From Armigeres subalbatus (Eukaryota; Arthropoda; Insecta; Diptera; Culicidae), in NCBI RefSeq assembly GCF_024139115.2, contig NC_085140.1, positions 436,689,260 through 436,753,259 on the forward strand: a stretch of 64,000 bases of DNA, in the 5' to 3' direction. This document shows, one piece after another, positions 31,840-43,001 of the stretch; the first letter of the stretch is position 1, and the number at the start of each line of letters is the position of its first letter. The notes beneath the pieces are model-generated. The model worked only from the letters and a program-made list of their open reading frames with translations, made no database searches and had not been told where the DNA came from. Made by a program: the position numbers and the translations under genes.

Positions 31840-32758
31840 AGTGAGCAGAAATAGAAAACATAAATATCTATACATATGTATTTTTTCTATTCAGTTACTA
31901 CGAATTGCCCACTTGCGCTTAGAGATGCACATGGTAGATGAAGCCTCTTCCATACATGCCTCATTACATAACATATTGTCTCGAACTCCATCTGCTCATT
32001 CTCTCGCCCTGGGATTTATTTCGCGTGCTCGCCTCCTGCAGTCATCTAGACCCTCCTTTACCTTTCACCGATGCTACCTTCAACGCGTACCGCAGCCAGA
32101 ACCAGTTGTTGTTCAAGAGTGAGAAGTGATCTCACCCAGCCGAAACAGCTCTGTCGCGTCGCCAGACAAATTACAAAAGAAGCCGGTAAGCAAGCGACGA
32201 ACCCTAAATAAAACGAAACCAAGTCTCCTCGTCATGATCATGAAGCTGGTAAAGTGAAATGGATTCTGTCTACGTATTAACTGAGAGACCTAGTTTCGGG
32301 GACATTTTGTGATTCATCAAGCACGCAAATTGTATTCAATTGTGAGTTGATTCTCATTCAATTGAACTAGTTTATAAATCATTTTTGAGAAATTTTATTT
32401 TGTAGTTTTTTTTTTATTAAATCAAACTTTCTTTAAACTTAAATCTACACTGATAAACAAAACACATCCTTTCGATGGTACTCGCCAACGATAAAGGATT
32501 ATATTGGCACTATCGTGGAAGAATAACAAGTGTCTTTTCCTATTTTTTCTTCGCCTATTCGAATGGTAACTAAGAAGAGAGAAACAAAAATCATGTACTA
32601 ATAAAACGATTTGTCGAGATGTTGTTCGCACAAAATAACTAAAACCAATGAAATTCGTTAAAAAATACTGTCCTAATGCCTCCTGGTGCGTGGCGTCGTA
32701 TCGTAAGTCCGTAATCCGTCAACCGTTCACAATCAGTGATCATTCTTCGTCTATTTTC
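31840..32758. other. Intergenic DNA, nothing recognised
   Basis: Overlapping short frames at 31841-32129 show no domain. The sequence is otherwise A+T-rich spacer between the hAT block and the secreted-protein gene. Confidence 0.45.
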
Positions 32759-32764
32759 TTTATT
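32759..32764 (-). other. Polyadenylation signal AATAAA of the secreted-protein gene
   Basis: On the minus strand AATAAA lies about 35 bases downstream of the TAA stop at 32799-32801, a normal spacing for a short 3' UTR. Confidence 0.6.
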
Positions 32765-32798
32765 CATTACCCCTCTCTATCAGTAGCCAGACCATCAC

Positions 32799-33086
32799 TT
32801 AGTTGTGTCCAACCTGGTCAACCTGCGACTGCAGATTGGAGATGACCTCCCGTGGGACCTGGTCGCCGAGCAGCTGGAACAGATCGACGCGCTGGTCTCC
32901 GGGGATGGACTCGATGGCGGCCACCTGGATGCCCTCCTGCACGCCCTGGATGGTGGCATCACGGGGGATCAGCTGCTGCGACTGGGCCTGCCGGATGGCT
33001 TCATTCGTTAGGGCAGCACCGTCCCGTTCCTGGGGGGCGGCCAGGGCCACAGCGACGACGGCGAGCAAACAGATGGCTACTTTCAT
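32799..33086 (-). CDS. Small secreted protein, 95 residues, function unknown
   Basis: I start at ATG 33086, because it opens directly with a classic signal peptide (MKVAICLLAVVAVALAAPQE, cleavage likely after Ala-Leu-Ala-Ala). The frame is open upstream but that part is not signal-like. The mature part of about 78 residues is acidic to neutral with no Cys, so it is not a disulfide-knot peptide. It contains TNEAIRQAQSQQLIPRDA, QEGIQVAAIESIPGDQRV and DLFQLLGDQVPREVISNLQ, which suggests two or three amphipathic helices. Codon use is G+C-rich compared with its flanks, as in a conserved gene. A possible splice acceptor (ctctttacag) ends at 33099, so a 5' UTR intron may exist. I do not recognise a named family; it resembles uncharacterised insect secreted proteins. 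Confidence 0.8.
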   Translation of the reverse strand: MKVAICLLAVVAVALAAPQERDGAALTNEAIRQAQSQQLIPRDATIQGVQEGIQVAAIESIPGDQRVDLFQLLGDQVPREVISNLQSQVDQVGHN

Positions 33087-33956
33087 TTTTGCGTGGAGCT
33101 GTAAAGAGCAGAGGACGAAGTGGAAGACGATGGTTAATTGAATTGAATTGAATTGTTTTGGCGCACGGGGTGTTGTGTTTGCTGACGTAACCACGTTTCA
33201 TCGGTTTTGGTCAGTCGCGATCGTTTATGCTGGAGGTGTTTCGGGTGTTAAGTTGCTGGTTTGGTAACATTGTTGCGCGTTCGTTGTGGGACACTTGTTG
33301 CGGTTGGTCTTTACGACGTTATTTGCAATACTCAACGTGCGCGGAGCAGAAGAAGATCCATTTCTTTGAATTCGGAAGTTGATCTGAAAATTTATATCTA
33401 TCCAATTTAAGCCTGGGCCAGTATGGTTTAAATTTTGGAAATTAGGCACTCTTACATTGTTGTTTTTATAACATACGTTGAAATCATTAGAATGTCTTTT
33501 TCCAGTTGCTAAGTGATTCAGACGAAAAAAAATGGCGAATTGTGTCAAGGTCATCAAATTTCTGACTAACAATTAACTATAGCTTGACCACCGAATCGGA
33601 GGAAGAAGGGGTTTTCAAATAATCATGAACAAAAACATGAGTATCACTAGTGTCCAATCCATGAATTACACTTTAACGAAAAAAATATGCGTGCAATCGT
33701 GGACTGTATCCCACAGAAGGGTCGTGAAATAGCTCCTTTCCAGTGTAGCATTTTGCAATAAGTGTATTGACACTAAACAAGAAAATAGGGGAAGTGCGGG
33801 TAGCACGCCCATAGGGGTCAAAACGCGCCACCCTTGAATAAGGCTACATATCCCCATTGTGATTATTTTCAATAGTCTATACTATAAAGCAATGGAAAAT
33901 ATTGCTATTGGATACATACATTTCATGATTTTACTCTAATTATACATGAAAAACAT
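33087..33956. other. 5' flank of the secreted-protein gene and intergenic DNA
   Basis: On the minus strand a weak TATA-like gcataaacga lies near 33225, about 140 bases upstream of the ATG, and is a possible core promoter if there is no 5' intron. The GAATT run at 33136-33153 is a short microsatellite. No other feature was seen up to the SINE head. Confidence 0.35.
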
Positions 33957-34040
33957 GGGCCCTCCTTAGCCGTGCGGTAAGACGCGCGGCTACAAAGCAA
34001 GACCATGCTGAGGGTGGCTGGGTTCGATTCCCGGTGCCGA
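33957..34040 (+). mobile_element. Feilai-like SINE, 5' head only
   Basis: gggccctccttagccgtgcg through the B box ggttcgattcccggtgcc is identical in style to the full-length copies, then switches abruptly at about 34040 to an RT fragment. It is a 3' truncated SINE or a deletion junction. Confidence 0.8.
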
Positions 34041-35640
34041 TTTGATACCGCATCTTTTCTTGCAACCCTCGGAAACGCTTTAAACAACGCCGTCAACAAT
34101 GGCGAACATTCCAAACTCGCCTCCCTCGACCTGGCGAAGGCCTGGATGCCAGAGGTACTACGAAAATTAGTCAAGTACCTGGAAATATTCTACAGTTTAT
34201 AAAAAAAAAACTTTCTCACAGACCGCTCTTTCAAGGTACTAGTCGGTGGTCGTCTGTCTGATCGAAAAACAGAAGAAACTGGAGTTCCTGAAGGATCTGT
34301 CATTGCTGTCACCTTATTCCTGATGGCAAAGAACGGCATTTTCGGGAACATCCCCAGAGGAATTATGATCTATGCGGATGATATCCTGGTCACCGGACAA
34401 CATCCTAGATCTGTCAGGAGGAAACTATAGTCAGCAGTTTCAGCGGTTTATCGTTGGTTATCGTTATCGTTATCTAGCGCTGTCAGTTTCTACATAGAGG
34501 TGAACAAATGCGTTAGAAAACATATATGCAAAGCAGCACATTGTCCACTTACCAAACCCATCACTATCAAAGGCTGCCCAATCGCTACACGCAAAACATG
34601 TCACCTTGGACCGCAAGTTAAGTTTCCTGAACCATTTCGATGGTGTGAAAAACAGGTGCTAGGCTCAACCTTTTACGGGTTATTTCAAGCAACAAAACCC
34701 GAAGCGGTCAGCATGCCAGACTGCGTGTGGCTGACGCCATTGTTACCAGCCGGCTATTGTACGGGATCGAAATTTCTTGTAGCGCCGAAGCTGAGATGTT
34801 GAAACGACTCGACCCGACATACAACCAGGCAATCATGCTGTGCTCCGACCTTTTTCCCTCCACTCCTGCCCTCTCTGGCTATTGGATCCAGAGCCATAGG
34901 CTTCCTAGAAAAGTCCAGACCAGACCGATCGACGCCCTTCGTTCTGAGATAGGCGAACCGATCCGTAGGGTGGCCGGTTTCACGCTCCCCTCGGTGGCAA
35001 GACAGAACGATTACAATTCAAATATCACCTTACCTATACCCGCTTCTCGGATGCTTCTGAAGCCGGCGGAAAAGTCGGTATTGGAGTCACCAAACAATGT
35101 GACGACTAAAGCTTCAGCCACCAGACTGCGTGTCAATATTCTCGGCACCGCACTTTAATAGTGACAGACTCGGTCAGTGTCACTGCGGCCATCCAAGCAA
35201 TGGCGGATAATCAGGAAAACTGTCCCATCACATTTATGTGAATCCCGGGGCATTACAACGTACCTGGGAAGTAGGCTCTCTCGCGCATATAGATCATGCT
35301 TGCCAAAAATTTGCTAAGAAACATCATAGGGGACGCTTGGACTACCGAGTGGCAAAAAAAAACGAAACCTATTTACCCGAAAAATTAAAGGGATAACGAC
35401 TCCCTGGAAGGACAGAACCAGTCGAAGGGAGTAGGTGGTTCTCTCCAGATTACGGACTGGCCCCACCAGAATATCACACAACTTCGTTGAATGTCTCAAC
35501 TTTCGACAAAGCTGCAACACCTGTGGAGGGCTTAATAATGTGGAAAACTTTCTCGCTGAATGCCCAGTTTTTTTATCAACCACGAATCAAACAGCAGATC
35601 GACAGCATTCGCGACGCCCTCCGAAACGATGGAACCGGTG
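34041..35640 (+). pseudogene. Decayed I-type LINE: RT, RNase H and C-terminal zinc-knuckle-like remnants
   Basis: In shifting frames the plus strand gives RT motifs (SKLASLDLAKAWMPEV, RSFKVLVGGRLSDRK, GVPEGSVIAVTLFLMA, IMIYADDILVTGQHPRSVRR), a connection region (IVTSRLLYGIEISCSAEAEM, YNQAIMLCSDLFPSTPALS), an RNase H piece (IVTDSVSVTAAIQAMADNQE, then IPGHYNVPGK) and a C-terminal Cys-rich motif (SCNTCGGLNNVENFLAECPV). The presence of RNase H separates it from the Jockey and RTE elements in this window and suggests the I superfamily. Stops and frame changes are numerous. The endonuclease half is missing. An A-rich 3' end may lie near 35900. Confidence 0.7.
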
Positions 35641-35650
35641 ATAAACTCCT

Positions 35651-36735
35651 ATTTCATTCTTGAAAGACATGATACTCTTTCCATCTATTTGAATCACAGA
35701 TAACACTTGCTGGACCCCTACAGGACATGGCTGTCAGGCATCATCGGCAATAATCACTTGACTAAAAGACTGAAAAACAAAAACTGCCAACATGTTTCTA
35801 TCATTACTATTACATCTATTTGTAACATAACTTAAGGCCCCTTTTCAAAGTCTATAAACCCTCATCGAAGTGAACCAGCCCCCTGGCTCAAATCGCTTAT
35901 AATAAAGAAATATGTATAAGTTAGCTCACTGGACGAGCGAGATACATCAAAGCGAACCTGATCGTTTGACCGAAGAAATTTCGAAGACCAAAGGGTTTCT
36001 TCAGCGAACTTAGTGCCAACATTAGAAACATAAAATTATTTGTTGAATCCTCCGTCACGCTCAAGTTTTTGACGTAGGACTACGTCTGTCTTTCCTATAG
36101 TGGGGTACACTTTGCGATTGCAAAAATCGGAGACCGTCTCGAAAATATGATAGATTTTGAATTTTAATATCTCAGCCGTCTTTCGGTGATTTTTTTAATT
36201 TGTTTGGACCATTCGATCAAGGATGAGTCAACGCTTCTTTGTATTCATACGAAAATACTGATTTTCAATTATTTATCATCGATAATTGATAAAAAGTTTT
36301 GAAATGGGTAAACCAACCAATCCCGTACATGCATCGCAAGCACAGACATCAACATCAAGTAACTTTCGGGTTTGGATCTAGTCCTCAGTTCGAACAAGAT
36401 TTCACACAGAGCGGACGCAGCGGAGCGGAAACAACAGCACGATGGCACTGACAGCACTTTCAACGGAAAACCATCGCATTGGTGGTGGTCGTCGGCGTCG
36501 GTGGTCATCATTCAACCTTAACGAACCAGCATTTTATGTAAAGAAAGAGTTGATTATGTCGTTTATTTGATCCTGCGTGATGCAGTTTATTCCAAATGGT
36601 GGCGTCTTAACGAAAAGTCATCGAGTTTGGTTGCACTTAGTTGTTGGAAAGCGCAGTGAGGAAAAAAAATTGCTGCCACCAAGCAGAATCTGCATCAAAA
36701 CATGCAAAAATTGTTTTTTCGAGTTTTTCATGTAT
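35651..36735. other. Intergenic DNA with a TTGACGTAGGACTACGTC repeat piece
   Basis: The segment ttgacgtaggactacgtc near 36069, with gagaccgtctcgaaaa shortly after, is matched in reverse at 59590-59665 (cgtaatcctacgtcaa, gtgacggtctcaaa). This marks an unidentified dispersed repeat. No coding sequence was recognised. Confidence 0.4.
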
Positions 36736-36759
36736 TACCGCACGGCTAAGGAGGGCCCC
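36736..36759 (-). mobile_element. Feilai-like SINE, 24-bp 5' end remnant
   Basis: taccgcacggctaaggagg and the following cccc are the inverted first bases of the SINE found elsewhere in the window; the rest is missing. Confidence 0.6.
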
Positions 36760-37199
36760 CTTTGACCTGATCTAGGATAATGCAAAGCGTGACAGAATGG
36801 TTCTCACATGATCGTTCGCGGCGGAATCCTGTCTGCTAATTCTGAGAATTGTCAACCTTTCCCTATATCCGAATCAGGATAAGGACTTCTAGTTTTTCTA
36901 AGTGGTCGGGTCGAGCTGATCAGTTGGATCGGTGAATGACTGACACGTCGCGTCTTTCTCTAGCATCCACGGATTTGTCCTTGCTCCAATCAGGCGTCGT
37001 GAAATATCTAAGAGGAGGCGATTATCGCCGGTTGTTTCAGCTTTCCTCCCATCGTCGACCGGGGAGTCCACCTGCGACCACTTCTCCCATCCGCAGGCAG
37101 CATCGTTTGACTTACTTCTCCATAGCCGCTTTTAGCTTGCAGGACTAGTATTTGGTTCCTCTGGAAATGGATCTGTTGAAAATGGAGACGGTGCCTTCT
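36760..37199. other. Intergenic or 5' part of a dead LINE
   Basis: No motif was recognised. It may belong to the decayed LINE that becomes readable from about 37200. Confidence 0.35.
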
Positions 37200-38250
37200 T
37201 GAGTCTTGAGTTGACTATCATCTTCTAATAGGCGACATCCGACAACGCATTGCTTGGATTCAACGGCGGGAGCAGAGGCACGGGCGACGAATCAAAATAG
37301 ACCGACTAGAAGATCCATCTGCGAAGAGATTGTTCGTTGAAGAACTTGGAACTCGGGTAGTGGATATTCTGGAAGGTGGTAGCGTAGAAGAGAAGTGGGC
37401 GGCGGAGAATGCTTTTATCGTAACCGGCGATCACAGACAACTTGGTGTGCTGCGCACTCAGCGAAAAGAATGGATTACAGATGAAACCCGACGGAAGATT
37501 AAAGAACGTAGAGAAGCAAACTTTGAGGAACGGAAAGAATCAGAGCAGGAAAGTACGAGTTCCATTAACGGTATGTGTCTCTGTAAGAGGGAGTCGGGCG
37601 CTGCAGCAGACAGGACACGCTGGCATGGGTGGAATTCCTAGGCGATGAAGAAAGGATGCGATGGCTGCAGTAACCGGAGATAATTGCCTCAATTACTCAC
37701 TAACTTGGACAGCTGAAATGTTGATTCAAAGACTTCGAACAGTTTTTTCAAGTCTCAGCCAGTGCAGCTATCTGAAGTATGTAATCTAAAGAGCCTCCTA
37801 GTTCGATCGGCTGTCGACGGAGGTGTTCAGGGCTGACCCTATGCTGCTTGTGCGAATGTTGTAACAACTATTACGTAATATTTTGCCCGCTCCGCATCAT
37901 TCTGGAGCAGGTCAACAAATTGGAAGGGTCCCTTTATTTGCTATTCAACGACTACGGAAGGGATTCCTGTTGTCTAAATCACGAAAATCTGTGTGGGGCT
38001 CAGGGATGCAAGGGATTTTCAGATAGGGTCGGAGCTTTGTCTGACCCCATTCGGATAGTCGCTGATGTGAGGCAAGCATGAATTTCATCTTCACTGTTAC
38101 TTACTTCTCAGCGTAATCGATAAGATCTTGGTGGGTGCGTTTGACTACGTACCATACCTTGAGCTGCTTTGGCAGTTTATTGTTGTGGAACATCTAGACG
38201 ACTCTGATTTGGCCAATTATCACGAAACGCTACATTAGTACAACGAGCTG
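37200..38250 (+). pseudogene. Decayed RTE-like LINE, linker and RT fragments
   Basis: Recognisable pieces in order are DIRQRIAWIQRREQRHGRR and LFVEELGTRVVDILEGGS with RKEWITDETRRKIKERRE (endonuclease-RT linker), FDRLSTEVFRADPMLLVRML, LEQVNKLEGSLYLLFNDYGR and NHENLCGA (RT palm), then GALSDPIRIVADVRQA. Many stops and deletions. The type fits the same RNase H-free family as the C-terminal fragment at 1855-2645, though the two do not overlap, so identity is inferred. Confidence 0.55.
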
Positions 38251-38530
38251 ACCGTATGCTTATTTGCGGATCTTACTATCAACGTCAGGCCGGCCACATA
38301 TTGCAAAGGATATTTGATGGAGTCTGTAAGCAACAGCCCCCTTATTGTTCGTAACCTGATAGTATAAAATATGTAGGCCAATTTCGTACCACAATGTTTT
38401 TATTTGATGCATAATGCTTAAAAGTAAATAAAAAAGTAAACTCCTAAAAAAAAAATTTGTTTTGCCCCTGCAATATTTTTGGAAGGTTGAAGCAGGTTTC
38501 ACAGATAATAATAAAATAAATTCACTAGTC

Positions 38531-38672
38531 ATAATACGAGGTCGTACTATCCAATTTAATTCCACCACTTGATTGTATCTTGACAGATACGTATTTCGAC
38601 CTCAACAGTAAGGCCGTCTTCAGTGTCTCGTACTTGGGTTGATTTAAATGGGATAGTACGAACTCGTCTTAT
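38531..38672. repeat. MITE-like copy of the TACGTATTTCGACC core repeat
   Basis: The ends ataatacgaggtcgtactat and atagtacgaactcgtcttat are inverted. Between them are aattccaccacttgattg and the core agatacgtatttcgacctca with ttcagtgtctcgtacttg. Confidence 0.7.
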
Positions 38673-38724
38673 GACAAGTGAAGACATTCCACTAAAAAGC
38701 TCAAAATAATTTTCTTACCAAAAA

Positions 38725-39000
38725 TAAATTCAATATTTGTATCGGCCCGCAAAAAATCGTAAGAATTTTCTGTTCGAATTCCAAAAATATTCTTTTGGAA
38801 ACTCAGTAGAATTTCCCACGAACTCTCCGAAAAAAAACCGCGGATATTTCGAAGAATTCCTCTTGCAAATTCCGAAGAACTTTCCGTAGTATTGGAAATT
38901 CAAAAAGCTTGCTTTGGAAATTGTTAAGAATTTTCCGTTCAAATACGAAATAATGAAAATTTTCAAAAATTTTTCCGTGGGATCACCAAAAAATTTCAAG
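38725..39000. repeat. Degenerate GAATTTTCC/GGAAATTC-type array
   Basis: Imperfect units (gaagaattcc, aaattccgaagaa, ttttccgt) repeat for about 270 bp. It is the same style as the arrays at 1531, 24238 and 50570. Confidence 0.5.
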
Positions 39001-39430
39001 TACCGAAAACATCATAAAAAACAACATTCAACAGATAACCAGGCGTAACACTACAGTAATTACCATCAACCATGACTTAAACCACAGAGAACAGACATGG
39101 AAGCTCGAACAAAATTTCTTGCAAAACATGTGTAAACAAACACACCGAACCTCAACGCCATCGACGTCGACATTGCAACTCACAATCTCATTTTGGCGAT
39201 GGCGCTGGTATGCTCTTGCATGCATAACGATACTAGCGCACAGTGGCATTTTTTGATGACGCTAGCGCTGATTATGCACGGGATAACGGCGAGATTCCAA
39301 AGTTATTTAAAAAAGAACAGTAAAAGTTATCACAACATGGCGAGTGCAGTTTCAACGTTTATTCTCTGTGCTTAAACGCTCAAACGATCAATTCGAGTTT
39401 GACTGATTGCGCGTTTCACAACTAGAGGGG

Positions 39431-39604
39431 CTAGCGTCGTAATCCTTCGAGTTTGACATTTCACTCCAGCGCCTTCTATTGACAATGTTATATGAAACAT
39501 TATTTCATCTAATATTCTCGCAAGATGGTGGTAGTTGACTGATGGATTTTTTAGAAAAATGTTCAAGGTGTTACTTATGCTTGTCTGTGGTATTACGACG
39601 CTAG
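39431..39604. repeat. Inverted-repeat element, possible relative of the Jockey-borne MITE
   Basis: ctagcgtcgtaat and attacgacgctag form the ends. Inside, cgagtttgacattt, atgttcaaggtgttac and tgtctgtgg resemble the MITE at 10047-10299, but the ends differ. Confidence 0.45.
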
Positions 39605-39607
39605 AGG

Positions 39608-40147
39608 CACTGTTATCCCATACAACCATCGTAAACAGGATTTCACATAAAGAGTTAAATCGGTACCTTGAATGTCAAATTTATTGTTTTTGTTTACTTG
39701 TTTCAAGTATAAAAATTGGGCTACTGTGATAAAAAACAAGAGAATCTAACATTCTAACACATAAAGTAAATATTGTGCCTTGCAACAAAATGACAACTTT
39801 CGTGTTCATTTTCCAAGGGTATCATAGATGTGAAAAATTTCTCCGCAGTACAAATAGCACGTGCTAGCCAAGCATTCGCCGCGGGAATGCATCACGTGGC
39901 GGTCAAATTTAAAAATATCGAAGTAGCTTTTATTCTGGAGGTATGTTTTTCTTAGGCGACTATCTGACGCGTATTTTTCGTTGCGACCAAAAATTAGCGG
40001 AGGAGTAGGTTTTTTTATGAGCGGTACAGTACCACCGTTAACCAAACATGTTTATCACGAGAGTTACAGGGCCATTAGCAATCGAATACTTATGTATCTA
40101 CTGAAAAAATATCCAGAAAATTTTTAGGAAGTCTTAGTAGAGTTTTC
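39608..40147. other. A+T-rich intergenic DNA
   Basis: Nothing recognised. Confidence 0.4.
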
Positions 40148-40344
40148 TATAGATAGTAGAATCTATAGATGAGCGAAAGCATGGCTGAGTCGATTTTTTT
40201 GCCCGTGCACACGCGGATATGACGTCACAGCCCTTAACGTTTCCATTGAAATCGTGACGTCATGCTCGTTTGGAGACACGTTTGACAGTTCGTTTGGAGA
40301 CAGAGGATTTATCTTCGCTCATCTATATATTCCACTATCTATAG
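40148..40344. mobile_element. MITE-like element with CTATAGATAGTAGAATCTAT ends
   Basis: The left end ctatagatagtagaatctat with gatgagcgaa is matched at the right by ttcgctcatctatatattcc with actatctatag. The interior contains tgacgtcac/gtgacgtca and cgtttggagaca repeats. It is 197 bp with no ORF. Confidence 0.75.
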
Positions 40345-40970
40345 AGTTTTCCTGCTCAAAACAGAAGAATATTTTGAAAAAGTCCAGGATAGTTTTACGA
40401 TTTACGAACATTCACCCCTGAAAAAACTATGCTTATTAATTCTTTTCTCCTGTGTAATTTTCCTGTATATTTGTATATTCTAAAAGTCTAGTGGTTGACG
40501 AACATATAATTGGAAACCGTTTCTATAAAACTGTGCCAGCCAGCACTAAATAACTGCGGTTATGGAGGACAGACCTTTGTTTGGGGAGTACAATCCAACT
40601 CCGACCAACCCGTAAACACCGCGTCTCGATATTCGAGGATACGTGGTCTTTCTGGTCCATCACAGAACGGACCTCTTTTTAAAGTTCCATTCATCTCGGC
40701 CATCGCACCAAATCGTGGATGAACACCAGAGAAGAAGTCGTTCGAGACTTGTGACTCCAAGCCATCTCCCAGTTGTCGCAAATTCAGGTGGTGGTGTGAT
40801 TTCTCGCTTCAAAATCCCAGAATATATTCTAGGGCCATTTTGGCACGTTCATGTCCTGACTGGCAGAGTTCCGCATCTTACATCAGTTGCCGCGGATTTT
40901 GTTCGTGCATGTAATTTCAATGGGGCGGTATTGACGGAATTTCAACACGGAAATCAACTTTCAGGCCATA
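40345..40970. other. Unassigned DNA with a coding-like stretch
   Basis: At 40795-40965 a plus-strand frame reads SRFKIPEYILGPFWHVHVLT and ADFVRACNFNGAVLTEFQHG. It is protein-like but isolated, with no start or domain that I recognise. It is cut off by the Helitron at 40971. It could be a relic of a dead gene or LTR element. Confidence 0.3.
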
Positions 40971-41222
40971 TCTATATGTCTATATACATAAAAATGAATT
41001 TCTGTCGTTCTGACCCTTATAGACTCGGAAACTACTGAACCGATCGGCGTGAAAATTTGTATGCAGATGTTTTTGAGGCCGGTAGCTATGTTTTTGCTAT
41101 GTTTTTTTCGGTGGTTTGAAATCTCTCCCTCTTCTGGAAAGGGAGGCTCCCATACAAATGAACTAGAACTAATCAGAGAATAAATCATTTTTAGGCGAAA
41201 CGAAGTTCGTCGGGTTTGCTAG
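40971..41222 (+). mobile_element. Short non-autonomous Helitron
   Basis: It begins tctatatgtctatatacata and ends cgggtttgctag, lying between A (40970) and T (41223), as Helitrons do (5' TC, 3' CTAG). A small hairpin (acgaagttcgt) sits about 10 bases before the end. The body carries gactcggaaactactgaacc and gaaagggaggctcccataca, phrases common to arthropod non-autonomous Helitrons. It is 252 bp with no Rep or helicase. Confidence 0.75.
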
Positions 41223-41474
41223 TTCTAAATAAATGTGGATCAAAATCCGGCAGAATATTTTCCCGAGGTGTTTATTTGTTTATTTATCAACTAACAATAA
41301 ATATCAAAATGAATATAACTTTAAATAAATGGTTACGGCCAGCGGTACGAAAAAAAAGTCTAGTACCGTGGACATCGAAATCTGTACACATAAACAAGCA
41401 CCTCAGTATTTGAAAAAGTTCTAGAAAATAGGATTCGAATGCAAATTAAACATTTATCGTTGATATATGACCAC

Positions 41475-42183
41475 TAGGGTGGCTCAAAAAACACTTTTTC
41501 AAATTTTTTGATGGGCCGCCCTCTTATTCGGTTCTATTTGATGCCCTGATGCTCTGGACAAAATTTCAGCCAAATCAGCCAACGTTTGGGCAGTGCTAAA
41601 CTCGTTGGAAGTTTATATGGAAAAATGTATGCTGAAACATCAAAAAACAGTGATTTGCAGTTGGACGGCACAATTTACGATCAAGAACCATGATACTCAT
41701 TCAGTTCTTGTAAAATAAAGTACAGAATGTTATGCTAAAAACCGCGAGAAGATTAGAGTTTATTACGCAAAGATATTAGCATTTTACTGGAGTGTTGTAG
41801 GGGTGAATTTATTTCTTTTCAAAGGTAAAAGAAACGAAATTTGCTCAAACCCCACTGCAGAGAAATGCTAATAACTCAGCCGGGCAAACTCGAATCTTCT
41901 CGCGGTTTTCAGCATAACATTCTGTATTAAATTCTCCAAGATCTGAACGAGTATCATAGTTCTTCATCGTAAGTTGTGTAGTCCAACTGCAATTTACTGT
42001 TTTTCGATGGTTCTGCATACATTTTTCCATATAAACTTCCAACGAGTTTAGCACCGCCCAAACGTTGACCGATTTGGCTGAAATTTTGTCCAGAGCATCA
42101 GGGCATCAAATAGAACCGAATAAGAGGGCGGCCCATCAAAAAAATTGAACAAAGTTTTTCCCATACTAATTTGAGCCACCCTA
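41475..42183. mobile_element. 709-bp hairpin (foldback) element with 8-bp target duplication
   Basis: tagggtggctcaaa at the left and tttgagccaccta-type end at the right (tttgagccaccctа region closing at 42183) are the tips of arms of roughly 300 bp that pair almost throughout: gggccgccctcttattcggt, tggacaaaattt, ctcgttggaagtttatatgg, ccgcgagaagatt and their complements. A perfect 8-bp repeat atgaccac flanks it (41467-41474, 42184-42191). It has no transposase. The duplication length suggests hAT or a related superfamily. Confidence 0.88.
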
Positions 42184-42357
42184 ATGACCACACATTAAAA
42201 CCTATTTACACATTAAAACATACGAAAAATATAATACTATTTTTTAACTTAATATTTAAATTGAAACAGACTGATAAACTAAACTACCACTGTAAATAAT
42301 TGAATACGCACATTGAGAAGCGATGCCTTTGATTTGCATTCCCATTAGCCCACTTTA

Positions 42358-42555
42358 TTACCGTTTTGACTCAAATCCCGAACATGGCTCATATTCCGAA
42401 CACTGGCGTTTTAGCGCTCTAAAACTAAAGTTTTCTTCGGTTTTCCATACTGAGGATCAATGTTACGAATTCAAGCTCATATGGAAAAAAATACACGAAT
42501 AAAGCCAAAATGGCAATTTAAAAGCGATTGTTCGGAATATGAGTCAAAACGGTAA
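42358..42555. mobile_element. MITE-like element with TTACCGTTTTGACTC ends
   Basis: ttaccgttttgactcaaatc and its near complement (atgagtcaaaacggtaa) close a 198-bp unit; gaacatgg/tgttcgg lie just inside. Non-coding. Confidence 0.7.
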
Positions 42556-42821
42556 TTGCATTTTCCAATTAACTTACTTTTGATGCAATATTATACTACA
42601 CGCATAAAAATAGTGCCAGAAACTCCGCGTTTAGTAGGTGGCGATTTGTTTTTGATTTATGTTGTTCATTTTTAAGGGCCTACTTTTCATCTCATTGGCC
42701 TATTAAACGCTTACTGTCAAGTAGGTGAGCAGGATTAGATAAATTATTTGTAATTTATTAATTTCTCTCTAGGTGGACGGATTTCGGTTCCCCACGGTAA
42801 CCGATGACGAAACACCTCAAC

Positions 42822-42987
42822 TCAACCGTCTAAGACGAGTTAAGTACTCTCTATTTAATTCCACCAATTAGTCGAGTCGAGTCAAGTACGAGACACTGAA
42901 GTTGTGGTCGAAATACGTATCTGCAAAGATATCGAAAATATTTGGTGGAATTAAATGGAGAATACTTAACTCGTCTTAGACGGTTGA
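42822..42987. mobile_element. MITE copy of the TACGTATTTCGACC core repeat
   Basis: tcaaccgtctaagacgagtt and aactcgtcttagacggttga are perfect 20-bp ends. Further in, atttaattccacca pairs with tggtggaattaaat. The core reads on the minus strand as cagatacgtatttcgaccac with ttcagtgtctcgtacttgac. Confidence 0.8.
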
Positions 42988-43001
42988 ATACATTCCACTA
43001 A

